A stretch of DNA of 64,000 nucleotides from Acidobacterium capsulatum ATCC 51196 (GTDB lineage: Bacteria; Acidobacteriota; Terriglobia; Terriglobales; Acidobacteriaceae): contig NC_012483.1 in assembly GCF_000022565.1 (NCBI RefSeq), forward strand, positions 3,596,001 through 3,660,000, written 5' to 3'. Shown piece by piece: positions 52,333 to 61,317 of the stretch (its first letter is position 1; every line of letters starts with the position of its first letter). A program made the position numbers and the translations under genes. The notes under the pieces were generated by a model. The model was not told the DNA's origin. It made no database searches and saw nothing but the letters and a program-made list of their open reading frames with translations.

Positions 52333-52989
52333 GTGATTCGCAGTCTTTTCAAACGCGGAGGTTCCGGGCCGGAACGAACTTCTCCCACGTCGCTGACGGG
52401 GCCGCGCGTGCCGCGCCACTCCAGCAGCTGGAAGGCGCTTTTGCAGCGGCTGAAGGCGGAAGAGGGCCTGCGCGTGATGGACATTGGCCCGACCTCGCCG
52501 CGCAATATCAACATGCTGACCGGCATGGGGCACAGTGTGTATATGGCCGATCTGGTGACCGATGCCATGACGGGCAATTATGAGCTGCCGCCGGAGGAGC
52601 CGGGAGGCGCGGCGGGCTTTGATGTGCCGCGCTTTCTGGAGGAGGAGTCGTCGCTGCGGGGCCGGGTGTTTGACGTGGTGCTGCTGTGGGCGGTGCTCGA
52701 TTATCTGCCCGAGCCACTGGTGGCGCCGCTGGTGGAGCGGCTGTACGAGGTGACGGAGCCGGGTTCACAGGTGCTGGTGATCTTTCACTCGAAGAAAGAA
52801 GGGCCTTTCACCAGCTATTGCCGATATCACATCACGGATTCAGAGATGGTTGAGATGCAGGAGTCGGAGCCGTATCCGGTGCTGCGCCTTTATACGAATC
52901 GCGGGATTGAGCGATTGTTCAGCAAGTTTTCGAGCTGCCGGTTTTTTCTCGCCAAGGATGATCTCTACGAAGTGCTGATTACGCGGTAG
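52333..52989 (+). CDS. SAM methyltransferase-like protein
   Basis: A 218-aa protein that starts at a GTG (52333). The central part has a class I methyltransferase outline: RVMDIGPTSPRNINMLTGMG in place of motif I, VYMADL as the acidic end of strand 2, and FDVVLLWAVLDYLPEPLVAPLVERLYEVTEPGS as the motif around strand 4. The glycine motif is degenerate (DIGPTSP rather than D/ExGxGxG), so SAM binding is uncertain. N terminus is basic and disordered. It follows the bactofilin gene in the same direction, so a shared function is possible but unproven. Confidence 0.65.
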   Translation: MIRSLFKRGGSGPERTSPTSLTGPRVPRHSSSWKALLQRLKAEEGLRVMDIGPTSPRNINMLTGMGHSVYMADLVTDAMTGNYELPPEEPGGAAGFDVPRFLEEESSLRGRVFDVVLLWAVLDYLPEPLVAPLVERLYEVTEPGSQVLVIFHSKKEGPFTSYCRYHITDSEMVEMQESEPYPVLRLYTNRGIERLFSKFSSCRFFLAKDDLYEVLITR

Positions 52990-53044
52990 CAGGGGCTGTT
53001 CGGGGCTGTTTCCGGGAATGCTTTGTATGAGAGCAGGAAAAAGT

Positions 53045-53076
53045 ATGGGGAGCCGGAGTGGCTCCCCATTTGGTTT
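53045..53076 (+). terminator. Bidirectional terminator behind methyltransferase-like and E1 genes
   Basis: ATGGGGAGCC (53045-53054) pairs with GGCTCCCCAT (53060-53069) over GGAGT, followed by TTGGTTTT. AAAAAG precedes it, giving a U-rich run for the minus-strand E1 transcript too. The genes converge here. Confidence 0.85.
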
Positions 53077-53092
53077 TCAGGCGCGCTGAGCT

Positions 53093-55273
53093 TTAGTAGT
53101 TGGTGATGCTCTCGATGGCGCGGAAGATATGCTCCGGCTGCGGGAGGATGACGTCTTCGAGCACGGGCTGGTAGGCGACGAAGGTGTCCATGGCGGCGAC
53201 GCGGCGGACGGGCGCGTCGAGGTCGTCGAAGAGCTCGTCGGCGATGCGGGCGGCGATTTCGGCTCCGAAGCCCCAGCTCAGCGTGTCCTCATGCAGGACG
53301 ATGACGCGGCTGGTTTTGCGCACGGAGGTGGCGATGGCCTCCCAGTCGTAGGGGCTGAGGGTGCGTAGGTCGAGGACTTCTGTCTCGACTTCGAGCTCGC
53401 GCTGGGCCCGCATGGCGGCCTGCAGGGCGCGGGGAACGGTTGCGCCATAGGTCACGATGGTGAGGTCGCTGCCCTCGCGCACGGTTTTTGCCTTGCCGAA
53501 GGGGATCATGTAATCCGGGCCCGGATAGGGGGCACGGCCGTAGGCCTCGCGATAGAGGCGCTTGTGCTCGAGGAACATGACCGGGTCGTCGCAACGGAGC
53601 GCGGTGCGGAGCAGACCGTTGGCATCGAGCGCGTTGGAGGGGAAGACGACGCGCATGCCGGGCGTGTGGGTGAAGATGCTCTCGCCACACTGCGAGTGAT
53701 AGAGGCTGCCGCCGGTGAGATAGCCGCCGATAGCGACACGGATCACCGCAGGATTGGAGAAAGTTCCGTTGGAGCGCCAGCGCATGGCGCTGAGCTCATT
53801 GCGGAGCTGGTGCATGGCGGGCCAGATGTAGTCGAAGAACTGAATCTCAGGGACGGGCTTGAGGCCGCGCACGCCCATGCCCACGGTGCGGCCGATGATG
53901 GAGGCCTCAGCGAGCGGGGAGTTGAAGACGCGGTCGCTGCCGAACTCGGCCTGCAGACCGGCGGTGAGCTTGAAGACGCCGCCCTTGCCCTTGACCTCAC
54001 CTTTTTCGAGGTACTCCTCGCGGGAGCAGTCGGCTACGTCTTCGCCGAAGAGAACGATGCGCGGATCGCGGCGCATTTCATCGCGCAGGCAGGAGTTGAT
54101 GAGGTCGGCCATGGTGCGCTCCTGCGCGTCTGGCTCTGACTTTGGCTCGGTCTGAAGCTCGGGGCGGGTGGGGTCGTAGTCCTCTGAATATTGGTGGCGC
54201 AGGATGCTGGCTTTGTCGCTGGCGGGCAGGGGGGCGCGTACGGCGCGCTCGGCGGCCTGGCGGACTTCTTCATCGACCTGGCGCTCGATTTTGTTGATGC
54301 CGGACTCGTCGAGGATGCCTTCGCGCACGAGATATAGCTGGAATTTGGTAAGCGGGTCGCGCTGCGTGTCAGCGTGGCGCTCGCTCTCAGGGCGGTAGAG
54401 TTTGTCGTCGTCAGAGAGCGAATGCGAATAGGGACGAATGACGTGGCCATGCACGAGCGCGGGTCCTTTGCCGGCGCGGCAATAGGCGACGGCCTCGCGG
54501 AACGCATCGTAGGAGGTGATGGGGTCGGTTCCGTCAACTTCAGCAAAGTGAAAGTTGGGGAAGCCGGTGACGACCTTCGAGATATTGCCGCCGGGAGTAT
54601 TGACCTCAACGGGAACGGAGATGGCGTAGCCGTTGTCTTCGACGGCGAAGACGACGGGCAGCTTCAGATTGGAGGCGACGCTGAGGGCCTCCCAGAACTC
54701 GCCCTGGCTGGTGGAACCCTCGCCAATGGAGACATAGACGACCTCGTCGCCGTGGAACTGAACATCTTTATAGGCACGGTAGTCGCCGTCATGCTTGGCG
54801 GCGGCCTCGGGGTGGCGCGCGAAGTAGCGGCCGGCATCGGCGCAGCCGATGGCCTGCAGGCACTGCGTGGCGGTGGAAGAGCTGGGCGAGACGATGTTGA
54901 GCTTGCGGCTGGTCCAGTGCGAGGGCATCTGACGGCCGCCGCTGGCGGGGTCGTCAGCCGCGCCGACGGCCTGCAGCAACTGCTCCTCGGCGGTGTTGCC
55001 GAGAGCGAGGCAGAGAGCGCGGTCGCGGTAGTAGGGGAAGAACCAGTCGTAGCCGGGCTTCATGGCGAGGGCGGCGGCGACGAGGAACGCCTCATGGCCG
55101 GCACCGGAGATCTGGAAGAAGATCTTCTGCTGGCGCTTGAGCATGATTTCGCGGTCGTCGGTGCGGCGCGAGAGGTACATGAGGCGGTAAATCTCGATGA
55201 GTTGCTCGCGCGACAGCGAGGTTTTGCTGTGCCTGGACTTCTTAACTTCGGCGGTGACCGCGGACTGGGCCAT
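53093..55273 (-). CDS. Fused alpha-beta E1 2-oxoacid dehydrogenase
   Basis: A 726-aa thiamine-diphosphate enzyme that joins in one chain the two subunits of a branched-chain/2-oxoisovalerate-type E1. The alpha half (about 20-370) has the ThDP motif region [19 protein letters not shown] through [13 protein letters not shown] and [23 protein letters not shown]. The beta half (about 385-726) has [44 protein letters not shown] and the late [16 protein letters not shown]. It decarboxylates 2-oxo acids and transfers acyl groups to an E2 lipoyl enzyme, which is not in this window. The gene stands alone, divergent from hppA. Confidence 0.91.
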   Translation of the reverse strand: MAQSAVTAEVKKSRHSKTSLSREQLIEIYRLMYLSRRTDDREIMLKRQQKIFFQISGAGHEAFLVAAALAMKPGYDWFFPYYRDRALCLALGNTAEEQLLQAVGAADDPASGGRQMPSHWTSRKLNIVSPSSSTATQCLQAIGCADAGRYFARHPEAAAKHDGDYRAYKDVQFHGDEVVYVSIGEGSTSQGEFWEALSVASNLKLPVVFAVEDNGYAISVPVEVNTPGGNISKVVTGFPNFHFAEVDGTDPITSYDAFREAVAYCRAGKGPALVHGHVIRPYSHSLSDDDKLYRPESERHADTQRDPLTKFQLYLVREGILDESGINKIERQVDEEVRQAAERAVRAPLPASDKASILRHQYSEDYDPTRPELQTEPKSEPDAQERTMADLINSCLRDEMRRDPRIVLFGEDVADCSREEYLEKGEVKGKGGVFKLTAGLQAEFGSDRVFNSPLAEASIIGRTVGMGVRGLKPVPEIQFFDYIWPAMHQLRNELSAMRWRSNGTFSNPAVIRVAIGGYLTGGSLYHSQCGESIFTHTPGMRVVFPSNALDANGLLRTALRCDDPVMFLEHKRLYREAYGRAPYPGPDYMIPFGKAKTVREGSDLTIVTYGATVPRALQAAMRAQRELEVETEVLDLRTLSPYDWEAIATSVRKTSRVIVLHEDTLSWGFGAEIAARIADELFDDLDAPVRRVAAMDTFVAYQPVLEDVILPQPEHIFRAIESITNY

Positions 55274-55587
55274 GGATTCCTCTACTTCAAATGGACTTGA
55301 TGTGTTTTTCGCCGGGGCGACTGAAGAGTATACATGCTTCAGTCTACGGCTGTGCAGCGGCGGGGCCGCACGGCGGCGGAAAGCGAAAAACCTGCTACGT
55401 GATGAAAAGACAAGGGCTTTGTATTCAGAATACCGCCTGTGAGAAGTGGCATTGACCGGCGTTTTATTCGCATGCTCTAATGCGCGTTTTCAGTGCATTT
55501 GCATCGTTTGGTGCAAGTGAAAACAATCATCGCCGGCTTGCTGTCAGAAGTCCGGCACCAGGGTGGAACCCTATCTGGAGGAGTGGA
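55274..55587 (+). promoter_or_regulatory. Divergent region with hppA promoter
   Basis: 314 bp between the E1 and pyrophosphatase starts. For hppA, TTGACC (55452-55457), an 18-base spacer and TCTAAT (55476-55481) form a good sigma-70-type promoter; transcription would start near 55488, giving a 100-base leader ending in GGAGGAG before the ATG. No hairpin class I recognise in the leader. Nothing clear for the E1 side. Confidence 0.65.
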
Positions 55588-57849
55588 ATGTTCTTTGTTT
55601 CCCAGCCGGCCTACGCTTTATTGCAGGCGGCGATGCCCGTGAGTGCGCATGACAGCAATTATTTGTGGATTTCATTGATCGTTGGCGTTTTTGGATTATT
55701 GGCCGCGCTGCTTTTTGCGCGCGGCGTGCTCAGCAGTGACAACGGAACGGCCGAGATGCAGAAGATTTCCAATGCGATCCGGCAAGGCGCGGAAGCGTAC
55801 ATGAAGCGGCAGTACAGCACGATTGGCTGGATTGCGATTGCGCTGGCAGTGGTGCTGTTTGTGGGCTATTCCATTTCGCCGTTTACGCGGCCCTATGCGT
55901 GGAAGGTGGTGGTGAGCTTTCTGATTGGCGCGGTCTGCTCGGCGTTGTCGGGGCTGACGGGCATGGCGGTGTCGATCCGTTCGAATATTCGAACGGCGGC
56001 GGCGGCGCGCAGCAGCCTGGGACGGGCGCTGCAGATTGCGCTGCGCGGCGGCGCGGTGACGGGCCTGGTGGTGGTGGCGCTTTCGCTGCTGGGGCTGGGG
56101 ATTCTGTTTGTGGCGTTTGGCGGGCTGCATGATCCGCGGCAGGCTCCGTATCAATTAGTAGGCTTTGGCTTCGGCGCTTCGCTGGTAGCGCTGTTTGCGC
56201 AGCTTGGCGGGGGCATTTACACCAAGGCGGCCGACGTGGGCGCGGACCTGGTGGGTAAGGTAGAGGCGGGGATTCCGGAAGACGACCCACGTAATCCGGC
56301 GGTGATTGCCGACCTGGTGGGCGACAACGTGGGCGACTGCGCTGGCCGTGGTGCGGACATTTTTGAGTCCACGGCGGCGGAGAGCGTGGGCGCGATGATT
56401 CTGGGCGCGGCGCTGTTTCCGGTGTTCGGTGTGCGGGGAATCATCTTTCCTCTGGTGGCGCAGGCCATCAATGTGGTGGCGAGCGCGGTGGGCATTGCGC
56501 TGGTGCGCAGCGGCGAGCATGAGGAGCCAATGCATGCGCTGAATCGCGGGTATTACGTCACGTCGGTGCTGGCGCTGGCGGGGTTTGCGGCGGCGGTCTA
56601 CTTCATGCTGGGGGCTCGGTGGTGGCTGCTGGGCTGCGGCATCTGCGGCATCGTGAGCGCGTTCCTGTTTGTGCGCATTACGGAGTACTACACCGAGACA
56701 CGGTTTCATCCGGTGAAGAGCATCGCGCTGGCGTCAGAGACAGGGCCGGCGACCAACATTATCAGCGGGCTTGCGGTAGCGATGGAAACGCCGGCGCTGC
56801 CGGTGCTGGTGATTGGCGCGGCGCTGCTGCTGAGCTATTACTTTGGCGTGCTGGGGCTTGAGGATGTAACGACCGTTACCGTGTATGCCAAGGGCATCTA
56901 CGGCACGGCGATTGCGACGATGGGCATGCTTTCGTCCTCGGCCTACATTCTGGCTATGGATACCTTTGGGCCGATCACGGACAACGCGGGCGGCATCATT
57001 GAAATGTCAAACCAGCCGCTGGAGACGCGCGAAAAGACCGACAAGCTGGATGCGGCCGGAAACACGACGAAGGCGCTGACCAAGGGCTATGCGGTGGGTT
57101 CGGCGGCGCTGGCGGCGTTTCTGCTGTTCTCGGCTTACCTGCAATCGGTGCATGACATTGTGGGGCAGCGGCTCTCGATGGTTGGCCAGATGCTGCCGGC
57201 GAACTGGAGCTTCTCCACGGTGAATCTGGCTTCGGTGCCGGTGTTTGTGGGGGCGATGATCGGGGCGATGCTGGTGTTCCTGTTCTCGTCGATGGCGATC
57301 AAGGCCGTGGGACGCGCGGCGCAGACGGTGATTGAGGATGTGCGGAAGCAGTTCCGGGAGAACCCTGGAATTATGGAAGGCACCTCGGAGCCGGATTATG
57401 GCCGCTGCGTTCACATTGTGACGGGCGCGGCGCTGAAGCAGATGGTGCTGCCGGGTGCTCTGGTGGTGCTGACGCCGACGCTGGTGGGAATTATCTTCCG
57501 CTACTTCAGCAGCTCGTTCAGCCTGGACAAGCTGGCCGACATGCCGATGATGAATGGCAAGCCGGTCAACCTGAGTGGCGCCGAAGCCGTGGCCGGGCTG
57601 CTGATGGTGGGCACGATTGCGGGCATTCTGATGGCGCTGGTGATGAACAACGGCGGCGGCGCGTGGGATAACGCGAAGAAGCTCATTGAAACCGGCGCGC
57701 ACGGCGGCAAGCGAAGCGAGGCGCACAAGGCGGCGGTGGTGGGGGATACGGTGGGCGATCCTTTCAAGGACACGGCCGGACCTTCGCTGCATGTGCTGAT
57801 CAAGCTGCTAGCGACGGTGACGCTGGTGCTGGCTCCGCTGTTTTTGTAG
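55588..57849 (+). CDS. hppA: Membrane-bound H+-pumping pyrophosphatase, K+-insensitive type
   Basis: Hydrolyses cytoplasmic pyrophosphate to pump protons. The product is 753 aa with about 16 membrane helices. The substrate loops show DVGADLVGKVEAGIPEDDPR and DNVGDCAGRGADIFES, DTFGPITDNAGGIIEMS, and the C-terminal GDTVGDPFKDTAGPSLH. The segment DAAGNTTKALTKG has Lys where K+-dependent enzymes have Ala, which is the marker of K+-insensitive H+ pumps. The start at 55588 has GGAGGAG four bases upstream; an in-frame ATG at 55480 overlaps the promoter and is rejected. Confidence 0.95.
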   Translation: MFFVSQPAYALLQAAMPVSAHDSNYLWISLIVGVFGLLAALLFARGVLSSDNGTAEMQKISNAIRQGAEAYMKRQYSTIGWIAIALAVVLFVGYSISPFTRPYAWKVVVSFLIGAVCSALSGLTGMAVSIRSNIRTAAAARSSLGRALQIALRGGAVTGLVVVALSLLGLGILFVAFGGLHDPRQAPYQLVGFGFGASLVALFAQLGGGIYTKAADVGADLVGKVEAGIPEDDPRNPAVIADLVGDNVGDCAGRGADIFESTAAESVGAMILGAALFPVFGVRGIIFPLVAQAINVVASAVGIALVRSGEHEEPMHALNRGYYVTSVLALAGFAAAVYFMLGARWWLLGCGICGIVSAFLFVRITEYYTETRFHPVKSIALASETGPATNIISGLAVAMETPALPVLVIGAALLLSYYFGVLGLEDVTTVTVYAKGIYGTAIATMGMLSSSAYILAMDTFGPITDNAGGIIEMSNQPLETREKTDKLDAAGNTTKALTKGYAVGSAALAAFLLFSAYLQSVHDIVGQRLSMVGQMLPANWSFSTVNLASVPVFVGAMIGAMLVFLFSSMAIKAVGRAAQTVIEDVRKQFRENPGIMEGTSEPDYGRCVHIVTGAALKQMVLPGALVVLTPTLVGIIFRYFSSSFSLDKLADMPMMNGKPVNLSGAEAVAGLLMVGTIAGILMALVMNNGGGAWDNAKKLIETGAHGGKRSEAHKAAVVGDTVGDPFKDTAGPSLHVLIKLLATVTLVLAPLFL

Positions 57850-57870
57850 AGCGCGTGGCATAAGCTGCGG

Positions 57871-57912
57871 AATGGCGTCTGCTTATGAAAGAGCAGACGC
57901 CATTTGTTTTTT
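57871..57912 (+). terminator. Rho-independent terminator of hppA
   Basis: Perfect 13-bp stem AATGGCGTCTGCT (57871-57883) and AGCAGACGCCATT (57892-57904) with an 8-nt loop, followed by TGTTTTTT. It begins 22 bp after the stop of hppA. Confidence 0.92.
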
Positions 57913-58013
57913 GACGATGAGGGGGAAGGTCTGCAATGACGGGGAGCTGGAGGTGGCAATTGGGTGTTTCGTGGATGGATAGGCGATGATAGAACAGGAT
58001 TTTGAAAGAGCCC

Positions 58014-59003
58014 ATGATGCTGGCTATGCAAGCGCCTTTGCTGCAACATTTCGTGATCATTCGCCCGGACCAGTTCTTTAGTGATTTGGGGCAGAACTAT
58101 CTCAGCGACCTGCTGGAATTTTTACGGAACAAGCTGCCGCGCCTGCTGGTGATTCTGATTGGCGCGTGGATTTTGATTCGCGCGATGGGCGTGATTGCGC
58201 ACAGGGTGGTGCGCTCGGCGGAGCGGCACTCCACGCGGCCCGCGCACCTGGGCCAGGTGAAGACGCTGACCGGAGTAGTGCGCGCCACCGGCATTGCGAT
58301 TGTGGGCGTGCTGGCGACGCTGGAAGTGCTTCCGCTGCTGGGTTTCAATCTTGGCCCGCTGCTGACCAGCGCGGGCGTGGCGGGCGTGGCGATTGGCCTT
58401 GCGGCGCAGACCATTGTGAAGGATTGCCTGAACGGATTTCTGATTCTGGTGGAAGACCAGTACAACGTGGGCGATGTGATCAAGGTGGCCGGGCTGACGG
58501 GCACGGTGGAAGAGATGTCGCTGCGCAAGACGATTTTGCGGGACGGTGACGGCACGCTCTATACGATTCCGAATTCGCAGGTCACGACGGTGGCCAACAA
58601 GACGCGCGACTTCTCGCTGGCGACGATCAATGTTTCAGTGGACTTCTCTGCGAATCCCGAAGAGGTAATGAAGATTTTGCGCGACACGGCGTTGGGTGTG
58701 CGCAATGATCCGGAGTTCAGCGATCTGTTTCTGGCCGACCCCACGCTGCTGGGTGTGGACTCGATCCAGGGCTCGCAGGTGATCTATCCGGTGCAGTTGC
58801 GCACGAAGGCAAACAAGCAGTGGGCCCCGATGCGTGAGCTGCAGAAGCGCATTCGCCTGGCTCTGGAAGAGCACAATATTCTGCCGGGTGACGCCTATCG
58901 TGTGTACGCGATTGATGGGCCCTCGTCGCCGGCCGAGGTGAAGACCAGCAGCGGGCCTCAGACGGGGGCAGCACCGACAGCCATCAAGCCGGGCAAGAGC
59001 TAG
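58014..59003 (+). CDS. MscS-type mechanosensitive channel
   Basis: Small-conductance mechanosensitive channel of 329 aa that releases solutes on hypo-osmotic shock. It has three hydrophobic segments (about 15-60, 80-105, and pore helix). The pore helix 3 and start of the cytoplasmic beta domain read GVAGVAIGLAAQTIVKDCLNG and ILVEDQYNVGDVIKVAG, with TGTVEEMSLRKTILRDGDGT and YTIPNSQV in the vestibule. The start is ATG at 58014 or 58017 (GAAAGAG upstream); an in-frame TTG lies at 58002. It has no partner in the immediate operon. Confidence 0.9.
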   Translation: MMLAMQAPLLQHFVIIRPDQFFSDLGQNYLSDLLEFLRNKLPRLLVILIGAWILIRAMGVIAHRVVRSAERHSTRPAHLGQVKTLTGVVRATGIAIVGVLATLEVLPLLGFNLGPLLTSAGVAGVAIGLAAQTIVKDCLNGFLILVEDQYNVGDVIKVAGLTGTVEEMSLRKTILRDGDGTLYTIPNSQVTTVANKTRDFSLATINVSVDFSANPEEVMKILRDTALGVRNDPEFSDLFLADPTLLGVDSIQGSQVIYPVQLRTKANKQWAPMRELQKRIRLALEEHNILPGDAYRVYAIDGPSSPAEVKTSSGPQTGAAPTAIKPGKS

Positions 59004-59069
59004 AGATTTGCTGCTTTCTTCCGTCCGCGGGAGTCATCAGGTGCTTCCAGACCATCAGAATGGATAGCT

Positions 59070-60680
59070 ATGAAAATTTTGACGGCAACGGAGATGAAGG
59101 AGACCGACCGCGTTACGGTCGCGGAGCATGGCGTGGCATCGTTTGCGCTGATGCAGGCGGCAGGCGGCGCGGTGGCACGCTTTGTAGAGCGTGAGTATGC
59201 CAGTGCGCGGCGCGTGGTGATTTTCTGCGGCAAGGGCAACAATGGCGGCGACGGCTTTGTTGCCGCGCGCTCGCTGGAGCTGATGGGCCGTCTGGTGCAG
59301 GTATTTCTGCTGGGCAAGCCGGAGGATTTGAAGGGCGATGCTCGCGCGGCGTTTGAGGCATGGGGCGGGCGTCCGCATCTGCTGGCCGAAGAGACGGCGC
59401 TCGAGACGAGCGTATTTCGCAAGGCGCTGCAGCAAGCCGATGTGCTGGTAGATGCCGTGGTGGGAACGGGATTTCAGCCGCCGCTGCGCGGTGTTGCGGC
59501 GGCGCTGGGGCAGCACTTGAGCGGACTGAAGACGCCGGTGGTAGCGGTGGATCTTCCCTCGGGCTGGGATGCGGACTCGCGCGAGTTCTCGACGGATGGA
59601 GCGTATCGCGCGAACGCGGTGGTGACCTTTACCGCGCCCAAGCTGGCGCATGTGTGCGGCAATTTGACGGGCAGTGCGTATGGGCCGATGGTGGTGGCTG
59701 AGATTGGTTCGCCGGATGCAGCGATTCGTTCTGATTTGCGAATGAGTTGGGCGGGGACATCGAAGCGTTTGTTTGACGTGCCACGCACGGCGGATGCGAA
59801 CAAGGGCCTGTACGGGCATGTGCTCGTAATAGGCGGTGCGTGGGGCAAGCCGGGTGCGCCCTCGATGTCCTCGCTGGCGGCGCTGAGGGCCGGAGCCGGG
59901 CTGATGACGGCGGCCGTGCCGGAGCGAATTTTGCCGCAGGTGGCGAGCATTGCGCCGGAGTTGATGACGGTTCCGCTTGCCGAAGGGCCGGAGGGCGAGA
60001 TTGCCGCTGCGAATCTGGAACCAAAGCGGCTGGAAGCGCTGCTGACACGCAAGACGGTGCTGGCGTTGGGGCCAGGCATGGGGCAGTCAGAAGAGACAGA
60101 AGCGTTTGTGCTGGGGCTGCTCGAAAAGACCGCCGAGAACAAGGATCTGGCGCTGGTGCTCGATGCCGATGCGCTTAACATTGTGGCCAGACACAAAGAC
60201 AAGCTGCGGGGCGCGGGGCGCACGCTGGTGCTGACGCCGCATCCGGGCGAGATGGGCCGGCTGGCGGGGATGAGCACGCGCGAGGTACAGGCGGATCGCG
60301 AAGGCCTGGCGCGGCGCTTTGCTGAGGAGCATCAGGTGACGCTGGTGCTGAAGGGCTGGCGCACGCTGATTGCGCATCCGGATGGATCATTGGCGATCAA
60401 TACGACGGGGAACCCGGGCATGGCAAAGGGCGGCAGTGGAGATATTCTGACAGGGATTGTGGCGGGCTGCGTGGCGCAGTTTCCAACTCAGGTGAGAGAA
60501 GCGGTGGAAGCTGCCGTGTATCTGCATGGACTGGCTGCGGATTTTGCTGTGCGAGAGCAGAATGAGCACACGCTGCTGGCGACCGACACGATTGCGCATC
60601 TGCATCGAGCGTTTGGATTTTCTGCCGAAGACGCTGCAGGCTATACCTGGCTGGAGGGACTGCCGCGGGCATCGCAATGA
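59070..60680 (+). CDS. nnr: Bifunctional NAD(P)HX epimerase/dehydratase
   Basis: Repairs hydrated NADH and NADPH. The product is 536 aa. The N-terminal YjeF-N epimerase (about 1-220) begins MKILTATEMKETDRVTVAEHG with CGKGNNGGDGFVAAR and VVAVDLPSGWDADSR. The C-terminal carbohydrate-kinase-like dehydratase (about 230-520) has GHVLVIGGAWGKPGAPSMSSLAALRAGAG, LALGPGMGQSEETEAF, LVLTPHPGEMGRLAG, and GNPGMAKGGSGDILTGIVAG (nucleotide site). Overlaps tsaE by four bases, a pairing known in many genomes. Completes the NAD theme with nadA, nadB and pncA. Confidence 0.95.
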   Translation: MKILTATEMKETDRVTVAEHGVASFALMQAAGGAVARFVEREYASARRVVIFCGKGNNGGDGFVAARSLELMGRLVQVFLLGKPEDLKGDARAAFEAWGGRPHLLAEETALETSVFRKALQQADVLVDAVVGTGFQPPLRGVAAALGQHLSGLKTPVVAVDLPSGWDADSREFSTDGAYRANAVVTFTAPKLAHVCGNLTGSAYGPMVVAEIGSPDAAIRSDLRMSWAGTSKRLFDVPRTADANKGLYGHVLVIGGAWGKPGAPSMSSLAALRAGAGLMTAAVPERILPQVASIAPELMTVPLAEGPEGEIAAANLEPKRLEALLTRKTVLALGPGMGQSEETEAFVLGLLEKTAENKDLALVLDADALNIVARHKDKLRGAGRTLVLTPHPGEMGRLAGMSTREVQADREGLARRFAEEHQVTLVLKGWRTLIAHPDGSLAINTTGNPGMAKGGSGDILTGIVAGCVAQFPTQVREAVEAAVYLHGLAADFAVREQNEHTLLATDTIAHLHRAFGFSAEDAAGYTWLEGLPRASQ

Positions 60681-61132
60681 ACGAGAGCACTCAGACGCTT
60701 CACCTGACAACTCACAGCACGGAGGAGACGATTGCGGCCGGACGCAAGATTGCGCAATTGCTGCGGCCGCCGATGCTGCTGCTGCTACGCGGCGATCTGG
60801 GAGCGGGCAAGACCACGCTGGTGAAGGGGATTGCCGAGGCCTGGGGTGCGGCGGATGCTGATGAAGTGACGAGCCCAACCTTTACGCTGCTGCATGAGTA
60901 CATGGGATCGCGTGATGGACAGCCTGTGCTGCTGTGCCATCTGGATCTCTATCGCGTGGAGGATGAGCGCCAGCTTGCGGCGATTGGCCTCGACGACCTG
61001 CCGACTCAGGATGCCGTGGTGTTGGTGGAGTGGGGAGAGAAATTTCCCGCGCTGGCGGCACGCAGCGACGGAGAGATTGCAATTACCTCGCCCAGCGGAG
61101 AGGCTCGCGAGATTCGTCTAAGGCTGCGATAG
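60677..61132 (+). CDS. tsaE: tRNA threonylcarbamoyladenosine ATPase TsaE
   Basis: Small P-loop ATPase that activates the TsaB-TsaD complex for t6A37 synthesis in ANN-decoding tRNAs. The product is 151 aa with Walker A RGDLGAGKTTLVKGIA, the TSPTFTLLHEYMG switch, LCHLDLYRVEDE with the metal-binding Asp, and VVLVEWGEKFP. Starts inside the end of nnr (ATGA). tsaB and tsaD are not in the window. Confidence 0.94.
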   Translation: MNESTQTLHLTTHSTEETIAAGRKIAQLLRPPMLLLLRGDLGAGKTTLVKGIAEAWGAADADEVTSPTFTLLHEYMGSRDGQPVLLCHLDLYRVEDERQLAAIGLDDLPTQDAVVLVEWGEKFPALAARSDGEIAITSPSGEAREIRLRLR

Positions 61133-61201
61133 TTGTGGATTCTTGAGTAAGACGCATTTGTTGAGCGAAGAGATGTGGCGCGTATGGAACTGCTTTGAAT
61201 G

Positions 61202-61243
61202 CGCAAAAAGGATTCCCCCGGTGAAGAGGGAACCCTTTTTGCG
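61202..61243 (+). terminator. Bidirectional terminator between tsaE and ffh
   Basis: CGCAAAAAGGATTCCC (61202-61217) pairs with GGGAACCCTTTTTGCG (61228-61243) over a 10-nt loop with one mismatch. The A run on the left and T run on the right are inside the stem, so it can end both converging transcripts. Confidence 0.85.
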
Positions 61244-61317
61244 TTAAACGCGGGCTTGCTGATGATGAATGATGAGGCCGGTGATAGACGATCGAGCCGG
61301 CCAGCAGTGCCACCCCG

